From Pedococcus bigeumensis (GTDB lineage: Bacteria > Actinomycetota > Actinomycetes > Actinomycetales > Dermatophilaceae), in assembly GCF_006438965.1 (NCBI RefSeq), contig NZ_RCZM01000002.1:186001-250000 (forward strand): a stretch of DNA of 64,000 bases, given 5' to 3'. The notes beneath the pieces were generated by a model. That model saw only the letters and a list, made by a program, of their open reading frames with translations, did no database searches and had not been told where the DNA came from. Within the stretch, counting starts at the first letter, position 1, and each line of letters begins with the position of its first letter. The position numbers and the translations under genes are program-made. Below, piece after piece: positions 25,937 through 33,971 of the stretch.

Positions 25937-27570
25937 ACCTCCCCTCGGCACGGGTCCTGACCGCAGGTGGGCTCGGGGCCACCGCCCTGGGGTCGGGCGT
26001 GGCCCTGACCGCCACATCGGGGTGGCTCGTGGTCCGGGCCAGTGAGCAACCAGTGATCCTCACCCTCCTGACCGCCATCGTGGCAGTCCGCACGTTCGGG
26101 ATGGCCAGACCGGTGTTCCGCTACTGGGAGCGGCTGCGTTCGCACGACGCGGCCCTTGACGAGCTGGCCACCGCCCGCACCCGGCTGTATGCCGCCCTCG
26201 TGCCACTCACGCCGGGCCGGCTGGCTCGGCGCGGACGTGCCGCCATGCTGACCGGCGTCGTCGACGACCTCACCGAACGGGTCGAGGCGCAGGTGCGGGT
26301 GACGGTTCCGATCCTGACGACGGCGCTCACGGGTGCGGCCACCGCCGTGCTGTGCGCGGTGGTCGAGCCGGCAGCGGGAGCCGCCGTGGCGGCGCTGCTC
26401 GTCGTGGCCGGCGCGACGACCACGATTGCCTGGCGTGTGGAGTCGCGCGGGATGGCAGACCTGACCGCAGCCCGCGGGGACGTGACACGCACCACCGAGC
26501 TCGTCGCGAGCCAGGCCCTCGACCTGCAGGCGGTGGGTGCGCAGTCCGTGGCCATCAACCTGGTGCGGACCGCCCAGCGCCGGGCCGACGCGCTCATCCG
26601 CCGCCAGAGCTGGGGGCGAGCGGCGACTGCGGCCACCATCCCCTTCGCCACCGCGTTGGCCACCGTGGTCTGCGCAGCAGTCGCCGTCGGCTCGGACCAC
26701 ACGGCGCCTGTGGCGGCTCTGCTGGTGCTGGCCCCGTTCTCGCTCGCCGAGGTGTTCGGCGCACTGCCCGAGGCTGCTCGTGCCCTGGCGCGGGCGCAGG
26801 AGGCGGGGGTACGGCTCACCCAGCTCCTGGACGAGCGGCCGGCCGTCGCAGCCTCGCCCGCGACATCGACGTCGTCGGCCCCGGATGACCCCGCTAGGGC
26901 GGGGACGCCGCACCTGCGCCTGAGCGGCGTATGCGCCTCGTGGGACGGCATCGGGAACGCCCTCGACGAGCGTGACCTCGAGGTCGAGCCCGGCCAGGTC
27001 GTCGCCGTCACCGGCCCGAGCGGATGCGGCAAGTCGACGATGCTGGCTGTCCTGGCCAGGCAGCTCGACCACAACGCCGGCAGCTACACGGTCGACGGGG
27101 TCGAGGCCACCGACCTTGACCTCGAATCCGTCCGAAGCCTGTTTGCCGTCGTCGACGACGAGCCCCACGTCTTCGCCACGAGCGTGCGCGAGAACCTGCG
27201 ACTGGCCAGCGCGGAGGCGGACGACTCCGAGGTCAGCGAGGCGCTGCACGCCGCCGGACTCGGCGACTGGGTGCGATCACTGCCTGACGGTCTGGACACC
27301 AAGCTCGGAACAGGCGCCCGCGGTCTCAGCGGCGGTGAACGGGCCCGCCTGTCCATCGCCCGCGCCCTGCTGTCACGTCGGCCGGTGATCCTGCTCGACG
27401 AACCGGTGGCCCACCTCGACCACCCCACCGCGGTCGCCGTCCTGCGCGACCTCGTGCGGTCGCGAGCCGGCCGAAGTGTGGTGGTGGTCAGCCACCGCCC
27501 CGAGGGACTGGAAGGCGCCCAGCAGACACTGCCCTGGGACGACGCCACCATGGAGCTCGCGCACGGGTGA
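25933..27570 (+). CDS. cydC: Cysteine/glutathione ABC exporter subunit CydC
   Basis: A 545-residue half-transporter with an N-terminal six-helix membrane domain and a C-terminal ATPase (Walker A GPSGCGKSTM, signature LSGGERARL, Walker B VILLDEPVAHLDHP). It starts with GTG overlapping the cydD stop (GTGA), typical of a coupled heterodimer. Residues 300-330 form an Ala/Ser/Thr/Asp-rich linker. The gene ends the cyd operon and is convergent, with only six bases between, with the next membrane protein gene. Confidence 0.93.
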   Translation: MNLPSARVLTAGGLGATALGSGVALTATSGWLVVRASEQPVILTLLTAIVAVRTFGMARPVFRYWERLRSHDAALDELATARTRLYAALVPLTPGRLARRGRAAMLTGVVDDLTERVEAQVRVTVPILTTALTGAATAVLCAVVEPAAGAAVAALLVVAGATTTIAWRVESRGMADLTAARGDVTRTTELVASQALDLQAVGAQSVAINLVRTAQRRADALIRRQSWGRAATAATIPFATALATVVCAAVAVGSDHTAPVAALLVLAPFSLAEVFGALPEAARALARAQEAGVRLTQLLDERPAVAASPATSTSSAPDDPARAGTPHLRLSGVCASWDGIGNALDERDLEVEPGQVVAVTGPSGCGKSTMLAVLARQLDHNAGSYTVDGVEATDLDLESVRSLFAVVDDEPHVFATSVRENLRLASAEADDSEVSEALHAAGLGDWVRSLPDGLDTKLGTGARGLSGGERARLSIARALLSRRPVILLDEPVAHLDHPTAVAVLRDLVRSRAGRSVVVVSHRPEGLEGAQQTLPWDDATMELAHG

Positions 27571-27576
27571 GTGGCG

Positions 27577-28068
27577 CTAGCTGCCGAGGCGCTGCCAGTC
27601 AGTCCTGGCCCCGCGGATCAGGACGAACACGGCAGGGATCGACCATGCCCAGAAGCCCCACCCGAACAGCATCAGCAGCACCTGGAAGGCCACTGTGCAC
27701 ACCCAGCCGACGCGGGCGGGGCGTCCGCCGCGCAGGAGCATGGAGCCAATCAGGATCTCTCCAGCGGCCAAGAGCAGCCCCCACACGACCGGGGCCGCCA
27801 TGAACACCTCGGACCACCCCGTCCGGACGAACCCGAAGAGGGCGCCGTCGGCGAAGTGACGGTACGTCTCGGTGTCGGCCGCGACGATCCCGATGTGGAC
27901 ACCGCCCATGGCGAGGAAGAAGCCACCCGTGGCTCGAGTTCTCCCAGGGATGGCTCGCGCCCCGCTGGTCGGGCCGGGTGACGTACCTCTGCCAGCCGGC
28001 TTTCCGGTTGATTCAGTCTCGTGGTCATCTTCTCCACCTCCACCTTCAGACTCTCCCTCGCTGGCCAC
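27577..28068 (-). CDS. Uncharacterised four-helix membrane protein
   Basis: Up to 163 residues. The C-terminal 115 residues form about four hydrophobic helices (ATGGFFLAMGGVHIGIVAAD, MAAPVVWGLLLAAGEILIGS, VGWVCTVAFQVLLMLFGW, a final WAWSIPAVFVLI) with the motif ETYRHFADGALFGFV between helices 1 and 2. The first 48 residues are Gly/Glu/Ser-rich and may not all be translated. The GTG at 28068 has no clear ribosome site and no better in-frame start is evident. It is convergent with cydC and divergent from the 28241 gene. The family is not recognised. Confidence 0.6.
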   Translation of the reverse strand: MASEGESEGGGGEDDHETESTGKPAGRGTSPGPTSGARAIPGRTRATGGFFLAMGGVHIGIVAADTETYRHFADGALFGFVRTGWSEVFMAAPVVWGLLLAAGEILIGSMLLRGGRPARVGWVCTVAFQVLLMLFGWGFWAWSIPAVFVLIRGARTDWQRLGS

Positions 28069-28211
28069 AGGTGCTCAGGGTCGAAGGTCCTTCGGTCCAC
28101 GGCTTCTCGCCGCGGCCAGTACGCCGCCCACGGCGCCGGGACCTTTGCCTCTCGTCGCGCACCACGGTGGGGCGAAACGCTTGACCTGTGAACACAGCAG
28201 GAGACCGGTCC

Positions 28212-28244
28212 ATGACTCACGTGACACACCGGTCGTCGCCATGA
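28212..28244 (+). CDS. Candidate 10-aa leader ORF (MTHVTHRSSP)
   Basis: An ATG with an excellent AGGAG (28199-28203) eight nucleotides upstream opens a 10-codon frame. Its TGA overlaps the ATG at 28241 of the following membrane-protein gene (ATGA), which has no ribosome site of its own. This is the arrangement of a coupling or attenuating leader peptide. The peptide is Thr/His/Ser-rich. It could also be accidental. Confidence 0.4.
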   Translation: MTHVTHRSSP

Positions 28245-28948
28245 CGGCCCCACACGGACGGTTGCTCGTGGGGGAGTCTCGGCGCCCAGACCACCCGACG
28301 ATGTCCGGCGCCGATCCGGACCGCCCGCACGGACTGCTCGGGCGGTGGGTGAGGTGGACCGTCGCGGGCGAGGTGCTTGGCTTCGTCGCACCCGCCGTAC
28401 TCGGCATGGTCAGCGCAGCCTGGTCGCCCGCGGAAGCCATCCCCACCATGATGGCGGCGGGTGCAGTGGAAGGGCTCCTGGTCGGTGGGGCGCAGGCTCA
28501 CGCCCTGGCGCCCTTCGTCCCCGCACTGCGCTCGACCAGGTTTGCCGTCGGGACGTCACTCGCCGCCGCGCTGGCCTATCTGCTCGGCATGCTGCCGTCC
28601 GCCCTCGGGCCCCGGCTGGTGGAGGCGCCGCGCGCCCTCGTCGTGCTCGCCGGATTACTGGGCGGAATCGTCCTGCTCGGCTGCATCGGAGCCGCCCAGT
28701 GGCTCGAGCTGCGACGACACGTAGACAGGGCCTGGACCTGGATCGCGACGACAGCGGCTGCCTGGCTCCTGGGCCTGGCTGCCTTCCTGCTGATCGCCAT
28801 GCCCCTGTGGCACCCCGGTCAGGGATCAGCTGCGATCGTGGCGATCGGGCTGGTGGCCGCGGGCGCGATGGCGACGACAGTTGCCATCGTCACTGGGTGG
28901 GCACTGCGCCGGCTCCTCGCTCCCAGGGGCGGCAAGTCGCGGCCCTAG
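28241..28948 (+). CDS. Uncharacterised polytopic membrane protein
   Basis: A 235-residue protein (or 215 from the ATG at 28301) with about six hydrophobic segments. The visible core is WTVAGEVLGFVAPAVLGMVS, then a Met/Ala-rich helix (IPTMMAAGAVEGLLVGGAQA). A further pair spans residues 95-150, and two C-terminal helices precede a basic end (RRLLAPRGGKSRP). Such proteins are common in actinobacteria without known function. The start at 28241 is favoured by the ATGA overlap with the leader frame, not by its own ribosome site. It lies downstream of nothing on this strand and is convergent with the FMN-binding gene (gap 83 bp). Confidence 0.65.
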   Translation: MTAPHGRLLVGESRRPDHPTMSGADPDRPHGLLGRWVRWTVAGEVLGFVAPAVLGMVSAAWSPAEAIPTMMAAGAVEGLLVGGAQAHALAPFVPALRSTRFAVGTSLAAALAYLLGMLPSALGPRLVEAPRALVVLAGLLGGIVLLGCIGAAQWLELRRHVDRAWTWIATTAAAWLLGLAAFLLIAMPLWHPGQGSAAIVAIGLVAAGAMATTVAIVTGWALRRLLAPRGGKSRP

Positions 28949-29031
28949 CGCCCAACGTCCTGGTCCCGCCCTTCGGACGACGGGGGCAGTTGCGTGTGTG
29001 GCGAGCTTGCCACCACGAGTCTGACTGCCGC

Positions 29032-29547
29032 TCAGAGGTGGGCCTTGTCGATCGCGGACTGGAGGGACTGGATGTAGCCGTCGGACGTGAAGGTCGCGCC
29101 ACTCACCATGTCGATCGTGCCGCTCTGGGCCTTCACGACCTCCTTGTTGAGGATGGGCACCGCATACCCGTTGATCTCCTGGTCACGTCCGTCGTTCCAG
29201 GGAACCTGGGTGACCTTCGCCTTGGTGACCTTGCCGTCGACGACGGTGATCTGCACCTGCACCGGCCCGTAGTTGGTGTCGATGCTCGCCCCGGTATAGG
29301 TCTTGGTCGCGCCGGCGGCCTTCGTGGCGGGTGGCTTCGGCGTGCCACTGCCGGAGGACGCCGTGCTCGTCCCGCTCGGTGTGCTGCCGGAGTCAGTGGG
29401 TGTGCTCGGGCCGTTGGCCGACACGTCCCCGCCGTTGCGACCGGCTGCGACCGACGACCCGGGCAGGCTCGAGGTGGAGGTGCGGTAGCTGAGCAGGAGC
29501 ACGAGGATGGTGATCGTCGACAAGGACCAGACGGTGATGCGGCGCAC
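29032..29547 (-). CDS. FMN-binding domain protein, exported
   Basis: A 171-residue protein. Residues 1-20 are a membrane anchor or uncleaved signal (ITVWSLSTITILVLLLSY). A 65-residue Ser/Thr/Gly/Pro linker follows, and the C-terminal 85 residues are an FMN-binding domain of the RnfG/NosR type. The site of covalent FMN attachment is the Thr of VSGATFTSDGY. The GTG start has AAGGAG five bases upstream. It follows the ferric-reductase-like gene by ten bases on the same strand, so the two are one operon. Together they would move electrons from the membrane protein to an extracytoplasmic flavin. Confidence 0.9.
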   Translation of the reverse strand: MRRITVWSLSTITILVLLLSYRTSTSSLPGSSVAAGRNGGDVSANGPSTPTDSGSTPSGTSTASSGSGTPKPPATKAAGATKTYTGASIDTNYGPVQVQITVVDGKVTKAKVTQVPWNDGRDQEINGYAVPILNKEVVKAQSGTIDMVSGATFTSDGYIQSLQSAIDKAHL

Positions 29548-29557
29548 GGGGTCTCCT

Positions 29558-30991
29558 TCAGTACGCGAAGCGTTCGAGGTGGATGTGGGCAGAGGAGACA
29601 CCGGCTTCGCGGGCGGCATTGCGGGCTGCGTCCATCCAGGCCGGCGCACCGCAGAGATAGACGTCGCGCTCGGCGACATCGGGACACAGGTGGCGCAGGG
29701 CCTCGCTGTCGGTCAGGTGCGCCGCGCTGGCCGGCAGCCAGGAGTCCCGCCCGGGAGCGCGGTGCCCCTCGACGACGACGTAGTGAGCCCCGCGCTCCTT
29801 CGCCAGCGCGTCGATCTCGCGGTCGAGGACGAGGTCGGCCTTCGTGCTCACCCGGTGCACGATGGTCACGTCCCCGCGCCCTTGCGGCAGGCCCTCCAGC
29901 AGCGCCCTCATCGGCGTGATGCCGATCCCGGCGCCCATGAGCAGCACCTTTCGACGAGTGCGGGTCCCCGCGTGCATGCGGCCGTAGGGTCCCTCGACGA
30001 GAACCTTGGTGCCGGGCCGTAGCGCGGCGAGCCGTGAGCTCCCGTCCCCGGCATGGGCCGCGGTGAAACGCAAGGTGCGGCCGTCCGGAGCGGCTGAGAG
30101 GGAGTAGGGGTTGGCCCTGGTCCAGCCGGGCCCGTCGAGGAAGCGCCAGTGGAAGAACTGACCGCCGTGGGCCGCCAGCGAGGCCAGGCGCGAGCCGGCG
30201 ACCGTCACGGTGGTGACCCCGGGCGCTTCGTGTCGGACGTCGATGACGCGCAGCCGGTGTCGGCCCATCCTGGCCAGCGGGACGCCGACCCGGAAGACGA
30301 GGACGGCGGCCAGGCAGACGGCATACAGGCTCCACCAGAAGACGGTCGACGCGGTCGAGGCGAGGAACTCCTGGCCGGTCCACAGCTGGTGCGGCAGGGC
30401 GAGACCGGCACCGAGGTAGCCGTAGAGGTGGATCAGGTGCCAGGACTCGTACCGCAGCCGGCGCCGGGCCCGCTTGACCGAGGTGACCACGACCATGCAC
30501 AGCGCGACGGTGCCGGCGATGGCCAGCAGCATCCCGGGGTAGTTGAGGGTGAAGTCGACGATGGTGCCCCACAGGCCCAGCGGTGAGGCGGCGGCATACC
30601 CGAGGGTGATGAGCACGATGTGCGCCCACAGCAGGTTGAACGACGTGAAGCCGACCAGCCGGTGGGTGCGGGCGAGCTGGTCCTGGCCCCAGGCCTGCTC
30701 GAACCAGGGGATCCGCGCCATCAGGAAGACCTGGACGAGCAGCAGGGCCGAGGCGATGAGGCCGCTCAGCCGACCCGTGGAGGTGAGGGCGCCGGTGACT
30801 GTGGTCAGAGCCTGGACACCGCCACCGGCCACCCACAGCGCGCTGACGAAGAGGAGCACCGCCCAGAAGACGGCAACGGACGTGTCCCGCCACCAGCTGG
30901 GGACCCGGCGTACGCGTGTTGCCCTCACCGTGGCGCCGAGGTGGCGGCCGGTCCGGCGGGTGGGCATCTCAGTGCGGGTCACCCCACCCAT
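29558..30991 (-). CDS. Ferric-reductase-like transmembrane oxidoreductase
   Basis: A 477-residue protein. Residues 45-245 contain about six helices of a ferric-reductase/NADPH-oxidase-like heme domain; candidate heme histidines lie in ARTHRLVGFTSFNLLWAHIV and SWHLIHLYGYLGAGLALPHQ. Residues 250-477 form a ferredoxin-NADP-reductase-like part: FAD motif ANPYSLSAAP, NAD(P) motif LLMGAGIGITPMRALLE and the final VYLCGAPAWMDAARNAA. It should oxidise cytosolic NAD(P)H and pass electrons outward through heme. The ATG at 30991 has no ribosome site; an internal ATG at 30967 is possible. The regulatory repeat at 30994-31012 lies between it and the divergent two-component genes. Confidence 0.88.
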   Translation of the reverse strand: MGGVTRTEMPTRRTGRHLGATVRATRVRRVPSWWRDTSVAVFWAVLLFVSALWVAGGGVQALTTVTGALTSTGRLSGLIASALLLVQVFLMARIPWFEQAWGQDQLARTHRLVGFTSFNLLWAHIVLITLGYAAASPLGLWGTIVDFTLNYPGMLLAIAGTVALCMVVVTSVKRARRRLRYESWHLIHLYGYLGAGLALPHQLWTGQEFLASTASTVFWWSLYAVCLAAVLVFRVGVPLARMGRHRLRVIDVRHEAPGVTTVTVAGSRLASLAAHGGQFFHWRFLDGPGWTRANPYSLSAAPDGRTLRFTAAHAGDGSSRLAALRPGTKVLVEGPYGRMHAGTRTRRKVLLMGAGIGITPMRALLEGLPQGRGDVTIVHRVSTKADLVLDREIDALAKERGAHYVVVEGHRAPGRDSWLPASAAHLTDSEALRHLCPDVAERDVYLCGAPAWMDAARNAAREAGVSSAHIHLERFAY

Positions 30992-30993
30992 GG

Positions 30994-31012
30994 TTCTGAG
31001 CGCATCTCAGAA
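30994..31012. promoter_or_regulatory. TTCTGAG-N5-CTCAGAA inverted repeat at the divergent promoter
   Basis: Seven-base arms at 30994-31000 and 31006-31012 are exact reverse complements. The repeat lies three bases before the oxidoreductase start and 32 bp before the response regulator start. A related palindrome TTCTC-T-GAGAA recurs at 32950-32960 before the third gene of the cluster, suggesting a common regulator, most simply the OmpR-type protein encoded here. Confidence 0.55.
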
Positions 31013-31043
31013 AGTTATGAGTCGGGGCTGGCAGGGTGGCACC

Positions 31044-31721
31044 ATGACCATCCCTCCGAGCGGTGCCCGCGTCCTGCTCGTCGAGGACGACCGGGACCTG
31101 TCCACGATGCTCGCGGAGCTGCTGGGGGAGGAGGGGTATGCCGTGACGGTCGCCCCCGACGGACAGGCAGGACTGCACCTGGGCCTGGTTCGCCCCTGGG
31201 ACCTGCTCGTCGTGGACCGCGGGCTGCCAGGTGTCGAGGGAGTCGACCTGGTGCGGCGGCTGCGCCAGCGGGGCGTCGCGACCCCGGCGCTCGTCCTCAC
31301 CGCGCGCGGCACCGTGGCGGATCGAGTGGAGGGACTCGACGCAGGCGCCCAGGACTACCTCGTGAAGCCGTTCGAGGTGGACGAGCTGTTGGCGCGGCTG
31401 CGCGCGCTCCTGGGCAGGGCGACCCTGGGTGAGGGCGCCGCCGAGCTGCCGATCGGCAGTCGTCGGCTGATCGTGGGCGAGGGCCGGGTGGTCGGTGGCG
31501 AGTCGGAGGTCATCCTGTCGCGTCGGGAGGCCCTGCTGCTGGAGACCCTGGCCCGCCGGCCACGCCAGGTGTTCACCCGGGAGAAGCTCCTCGACCACGC
31601 CTTCGACAACGCGGAGACGGAGGGGGCGGTCGACACCTACGTCTACTACCTGCGCAAGAAGCTCGGCAAGAACACCATCGAGACCGTGCACGGCGTCGGC
31701 TACCGCCTGGGTTCCTCGTGA
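31044..31721 (+). CDS. OmpR-family response regulator
   Basis: A 225-residue regulator. The receiver domain (residues 8-122) has the acidic pair EDD, phosphoacceptor D58 in LLVVDRGLPG, Thr in LVLTARG and Lys in DYLVKPF. The winged-helix DNA-binding domain (130-225) has the recognition region TEGAVDTYVYYLRKKLG and wing ETVHGVGYRLG. It is coupled by a GTGA overlap to the sensor kinase downstream. It is divergent from the oxidoreductase/FMN genes, which it probably regulates through the repeat at 30994-31012. Confidence 0.94.
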   Translation: MTIPPSGARVLLVEDDRDLSTMLAELLGEEGYAVTVAPDGQAGLHLGLVRPWDLLVVDRGLPGVEGVDLVRRLRQRGVATPALVLTARGTVADRVEGLDAGAQDYLVKPFEVDELLARLRALLGRATLGEGAAELPIGSRRLIVGEGRVVGGESEVILSRREALLLETLARRPRQVFTREKLLDHAFDNAETEGAVDTYVYYLRKKLGKNTIETVHGVGYRLGSS

Positions 31722-32932
31722 CCACCCCCACAGTCGTCGGCAGCCAGGGGGACCCGGTACGCAAGGCTGCCCGGTCAGTCGCCCTGACCGTCGGGCTGGC
31801 GTCGCTGGTCCTCGTCGTCCTCGTCACTGCGGCAGCGGTATGGCTGTTCGACCGGGAGCAGTGGGCCGAGATCGGCGACCGGGTGCAGGCCGCAGCCAGC
31901 ACGGCCGATGACACGACCGACTCGCCGCCCGGCATCTGGCTCATCGAGATCGAGTCCACGGGCCGCGCCGCCACCCCCGGCACGCCGCGGTACGTCCTCG
32001 ACTCACCAGACCTGCGTGCACCGAACGTGGACGCCACGAGGGTGGGCACGTCGGCGGGCAGCTACCCCGCCTCGGTGTCGGTCCACTCGGGGCGCACCTT
32101 CGTCGCGGTGTACGACGTGACCCTGCACCGTGACGAGGAGTCCCGGCTGATTCGCTCCGCCCTGCTTGCCGGCGGTGGCGGGATCCTGCTCGCCGGTGGT
32201 GTCGGTCTCATCGCGGGACGGCGGGCGGTCCGCCCGCTGGCGGCAGCCCTGGACCTCCAACGGCAGTTCGTCGCCGACGCGAGCCACGAGCTGCGGACCC
32301 CATTGGCCGTGGTGAGCACTCGAGCGCAGATGATCCAGAGACACCTGACGCCAGAGGTCAGCTCTGCGCACCGGCTCGAGGTCGAGCAGCTCGTCGAGGA
32401 CACCCGCGCGATGGGTGAGGTGGTCTCCGACCTGCTCCTGTCTGCCCAGCTGGAACACAGCCGCACCGCGGCCGAGACGGTCGACCTGAGCGCCCTTGCC
32501 GCCGAGGTGGTCAGGAGCCTTTCCGCGTATGCCGCGGACCACTCGGTCTCGCTCGTCACCGAAGAGGCAACGGACCCAGCGGTCCGGGTTGTCGGTGTTC
32601 CCACCAGCCTGCGCCGAGCCATCCTCGCGCTCGTGGACAACGCGATCGCGCACTCTCCGGCAGGTGGCGAGGTCCGAGTCACCGTCGAGGCGACGGCCGA
32701 GAGCACCCGCCTCACCGTCGCCGACCACGGCCAGGGAGTGGAAGCCGAGGACCTGGTCCGGATCACGCGTCGCTTCGCGCGGTCGCGACCAGGAGAGAGT
32801 GGTGGTCGCAGGGTCGGCCTGGGGCTCGCGCTGGTCACCCAGATCGTCCGATCGCACCACGGTCGCCTGCTCGTGGAGGACACTCCCGGTGGGGGCGCCA
32901 CGTTCACGATCAGCCTCCCCGCGGTCAGCTGA
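31718..32932 (+). CDS. Sensor histidine kinase
   Basis: A 404-residue kinase with a first membrane helix at about residues 20-45 and an extracytoplasmic domain of about 95 residues. The second helix is near 145-165. It then has a HisKA domain with phosphoacceptor H190 (FVADASHELRTPLAVV) and a HATPase domain (N box ILALVDNAIAHSP, G1 VADHGQGV, G2 GGRRVGLGLALV). There is no obvious HAMP repeat. The extracytoplasmic loop presumably senses a cell-envelope or redox signal for the neighbouring redox genes. The start overlaps the response regulator stop codon. Confidence 0.93.
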   Translation: MTTPTVVGSQGDPVRKAARSVALTVGLASLVLVVLVTAAAVWLFDREQWAEIGDRVQAAASTADDTTDSPPGIWLIEIESTGRAATPGTPRYVLDSPDLRAPNVDATRVGTSAGSYPASVSVHSGRTFVAVYDVTLHRDEESRLIRSALLAGGGGILLAGGVGLIAGRRAVRPLAAALDLQRQFVADASHELRTPLAVVSTRAQMIQRHLTPEVSSAHRLEVEQLVEDTRAMGEVVSDLLLSAQLEHSRTAAETVDLSALAAEVVRSLSAYAADHSVSLVTEEATDPAVRVVGVPTSLRRAILALVDNAIAHSPAGGEVRVTVEATAESTRLTVADHGQGVEAEDLVRITRRFARSRPGESGGRRVGLGLALVTQIVRSHHGRLLVEDTPGGGATFTISLPAVS

Positions 32933-32949
32933 TCGGCTCAGCCTGACCT

Positions 32950-32960
32950 TTCTCTGAGAA
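32950..32960. promoter_or_regulatory. TTCTC-T-GAGAA palindrome before the cytochrome-like gene
   Basis: An 11-bp perfect palindrome 17 bp after the kinase stop and 21 bp before the next ATG. It shares CTGAGAA with the repeat at 30994-31012. Taken alone it is too short to be convincing; its value is the recurrence at the second promoter of the same cluster. Confidence 0.4.
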
Positions 32961-32981
32961 TTGGTCGAGAGGGTGACGCCC

Positions 32982-33662
32982 ATGGACCTCAGCCACCACC
33001 CGGAACCCGACCGCTGGGAGATCGGTAGCCTCGTCGCCGAGGCGACCGGGCGGGCCGCCAGACCCGATCCACACCTGGACCGGACCGGAGGCCCGGCGGG
33101 CAACGCACGCCTCACTGCCTGGACCGGGATGGTCCTGCTCGTCCTGCTGGCAGTCGAAGGCATCACCCTCATCGACGTCCGCGGACTCATCACCTGGCAC
33201 ATCGTCGTGGGTTCGCTCCTCGTGCCCCCCGCCCTGCTCAAGACGGCAACCACCGGGTGGCGGATGGTCCGCTACTACGCAGGCAGCCGTGACTACCGCA
33301 CGGCCGGACCACCGCCGCTTCTCCTTCGCCTCCTCGCACCACTCGTGGTCGTTTCGACCCTGGCCCTGCTGACCACCGGGATCGTGGTGGGGGTGGTCGG
33401 GCCCGACTCGGCGCGCGCGTCGTTCTGGGGGACACCGGCCAGCCTGTTGTTCCTCCACCAGGCGTCCTTTGCCGTGTGGGTCGGCGCCACGTCCTTGCAT
33501 GTCCTGGGGCGGCTGGTCCCGGCTGTCCGCATCATCGGGGGTCGAGCGGCCTCGGCTGTCGACGGACGGGCCCTTCGCGGTCTCGCGGTCCTCGTGGCCC
33601 TGGCTCTCGCGGTCTGGGTCGCCACCATCGTCCTGGCCGGATCGGCCGGCTGGGTGGGCTGA
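32982..33662 (+). CDS. Cytochrome b561-like membrane protein
   Basis: A 226-residue protein with about five helices after a hydrophilic N-terminus of 45 residues. Histidines suited to heme ligation occur in helix 2 (GLITWHIVVGSLLVPPALLK) and helix 4 (LLFLHQASFAVWVGATSLHVLG). The spacing resembles DUF4405/cytochrome b561-type proteins, though an exact family call is not safe. It follows the two-component genes by 49 bp and lies before a strong terminator, so it closes the redox cluster. GAGAGGG precedes the ATG. Confidence 0.68.
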   Translation: MDLSHHPEPDRWEIGSLVAEATGRAARPDPHLDRTGGPAGNARLTAWTGMVLLVLLAVEGITLIDVRGLITWHIVVGSLLVPPALLKTATTGWRMVRYYAGSRDYRTAGPPPLLLRLLAPLVVVSTLALLTTGIVVGVVGPDSARASFWGTPASLLFLHQASFAVWVGATSLHVLGRLVPAVRIIGGRAASAVDGRALRGLAVLVALALAVWVATIVLAGSAGWVG

Positions 33663-33692
33663 CCCGCCAGACCCTGCCTCCCCGACAACGTT

Positions 33693-33725
33693 GAAGGACC
33701 CTCCGAACAGCCCGGAGGGTCCTTC
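33693..33725. terminator. 13-bp perfect hairpin terminator
   Basis: Arms GAAGGACCCTCCG (33693-33705) and its exact complement (33713-33725) enclose a 7-base loop, followed by a T-containing stretch (gtcgtcgttgtgt). It lies 30 bp after the cytochrome-like gene and just before the 3' end of the convergent tRNA-Leu gene, so it can stop transcripts from both sides. Confidence 0.88.
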
Positions 33726-33737
33726 GTCGTCGTTGTG

Positions 33738-33821
33738 TGTCCGGAGGGGGACTTGAACCCCCACGCCCGTTAAGGGCACTAGCACCTCAAGCTAGCGCGT
33801 CTGCCATTCCGCCACCCGGAC
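33738..33821 (-). tRNA. tRNA-Leu (anticodon GAG)
   Basis: The minus strand folds into a class II tRNA of 84 nt. The acceptor stem GTCCGGG pairs with TCCGGAC (last pair G-U), the D arm is around GGCGGAATGGCAGAC, and the anticodon stem-loop CTAGC-TTGAGGT-GCTAG carries GAG. A variable arm (TGCCC-TTAAC-GGGCG) and the T arm GGGGGTTCAAGTCCCCC follow. The discriminator base is A at 33738. CCA is not encoded (the next bases are CAC), as is usual for many actinobacterial tRNAs. GAG decodes CTC/CTT, the dominant Leu codon pair here. Confidence 0.95.
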
Positions 33822-33971
33822 AAGGTGCTCAGCAGGCCCCTTGGGGAGTGCCTGCTGCGACCCGGAACGATAGCACGCAGGCCACCCCTTCTCCCAAACG
33901 GCCCAGCCCACAACGAAACCCGCAGAACTGCCGGCCGCGCGGCATACCCCAGGGCGCTTAGTCTGGAACGC

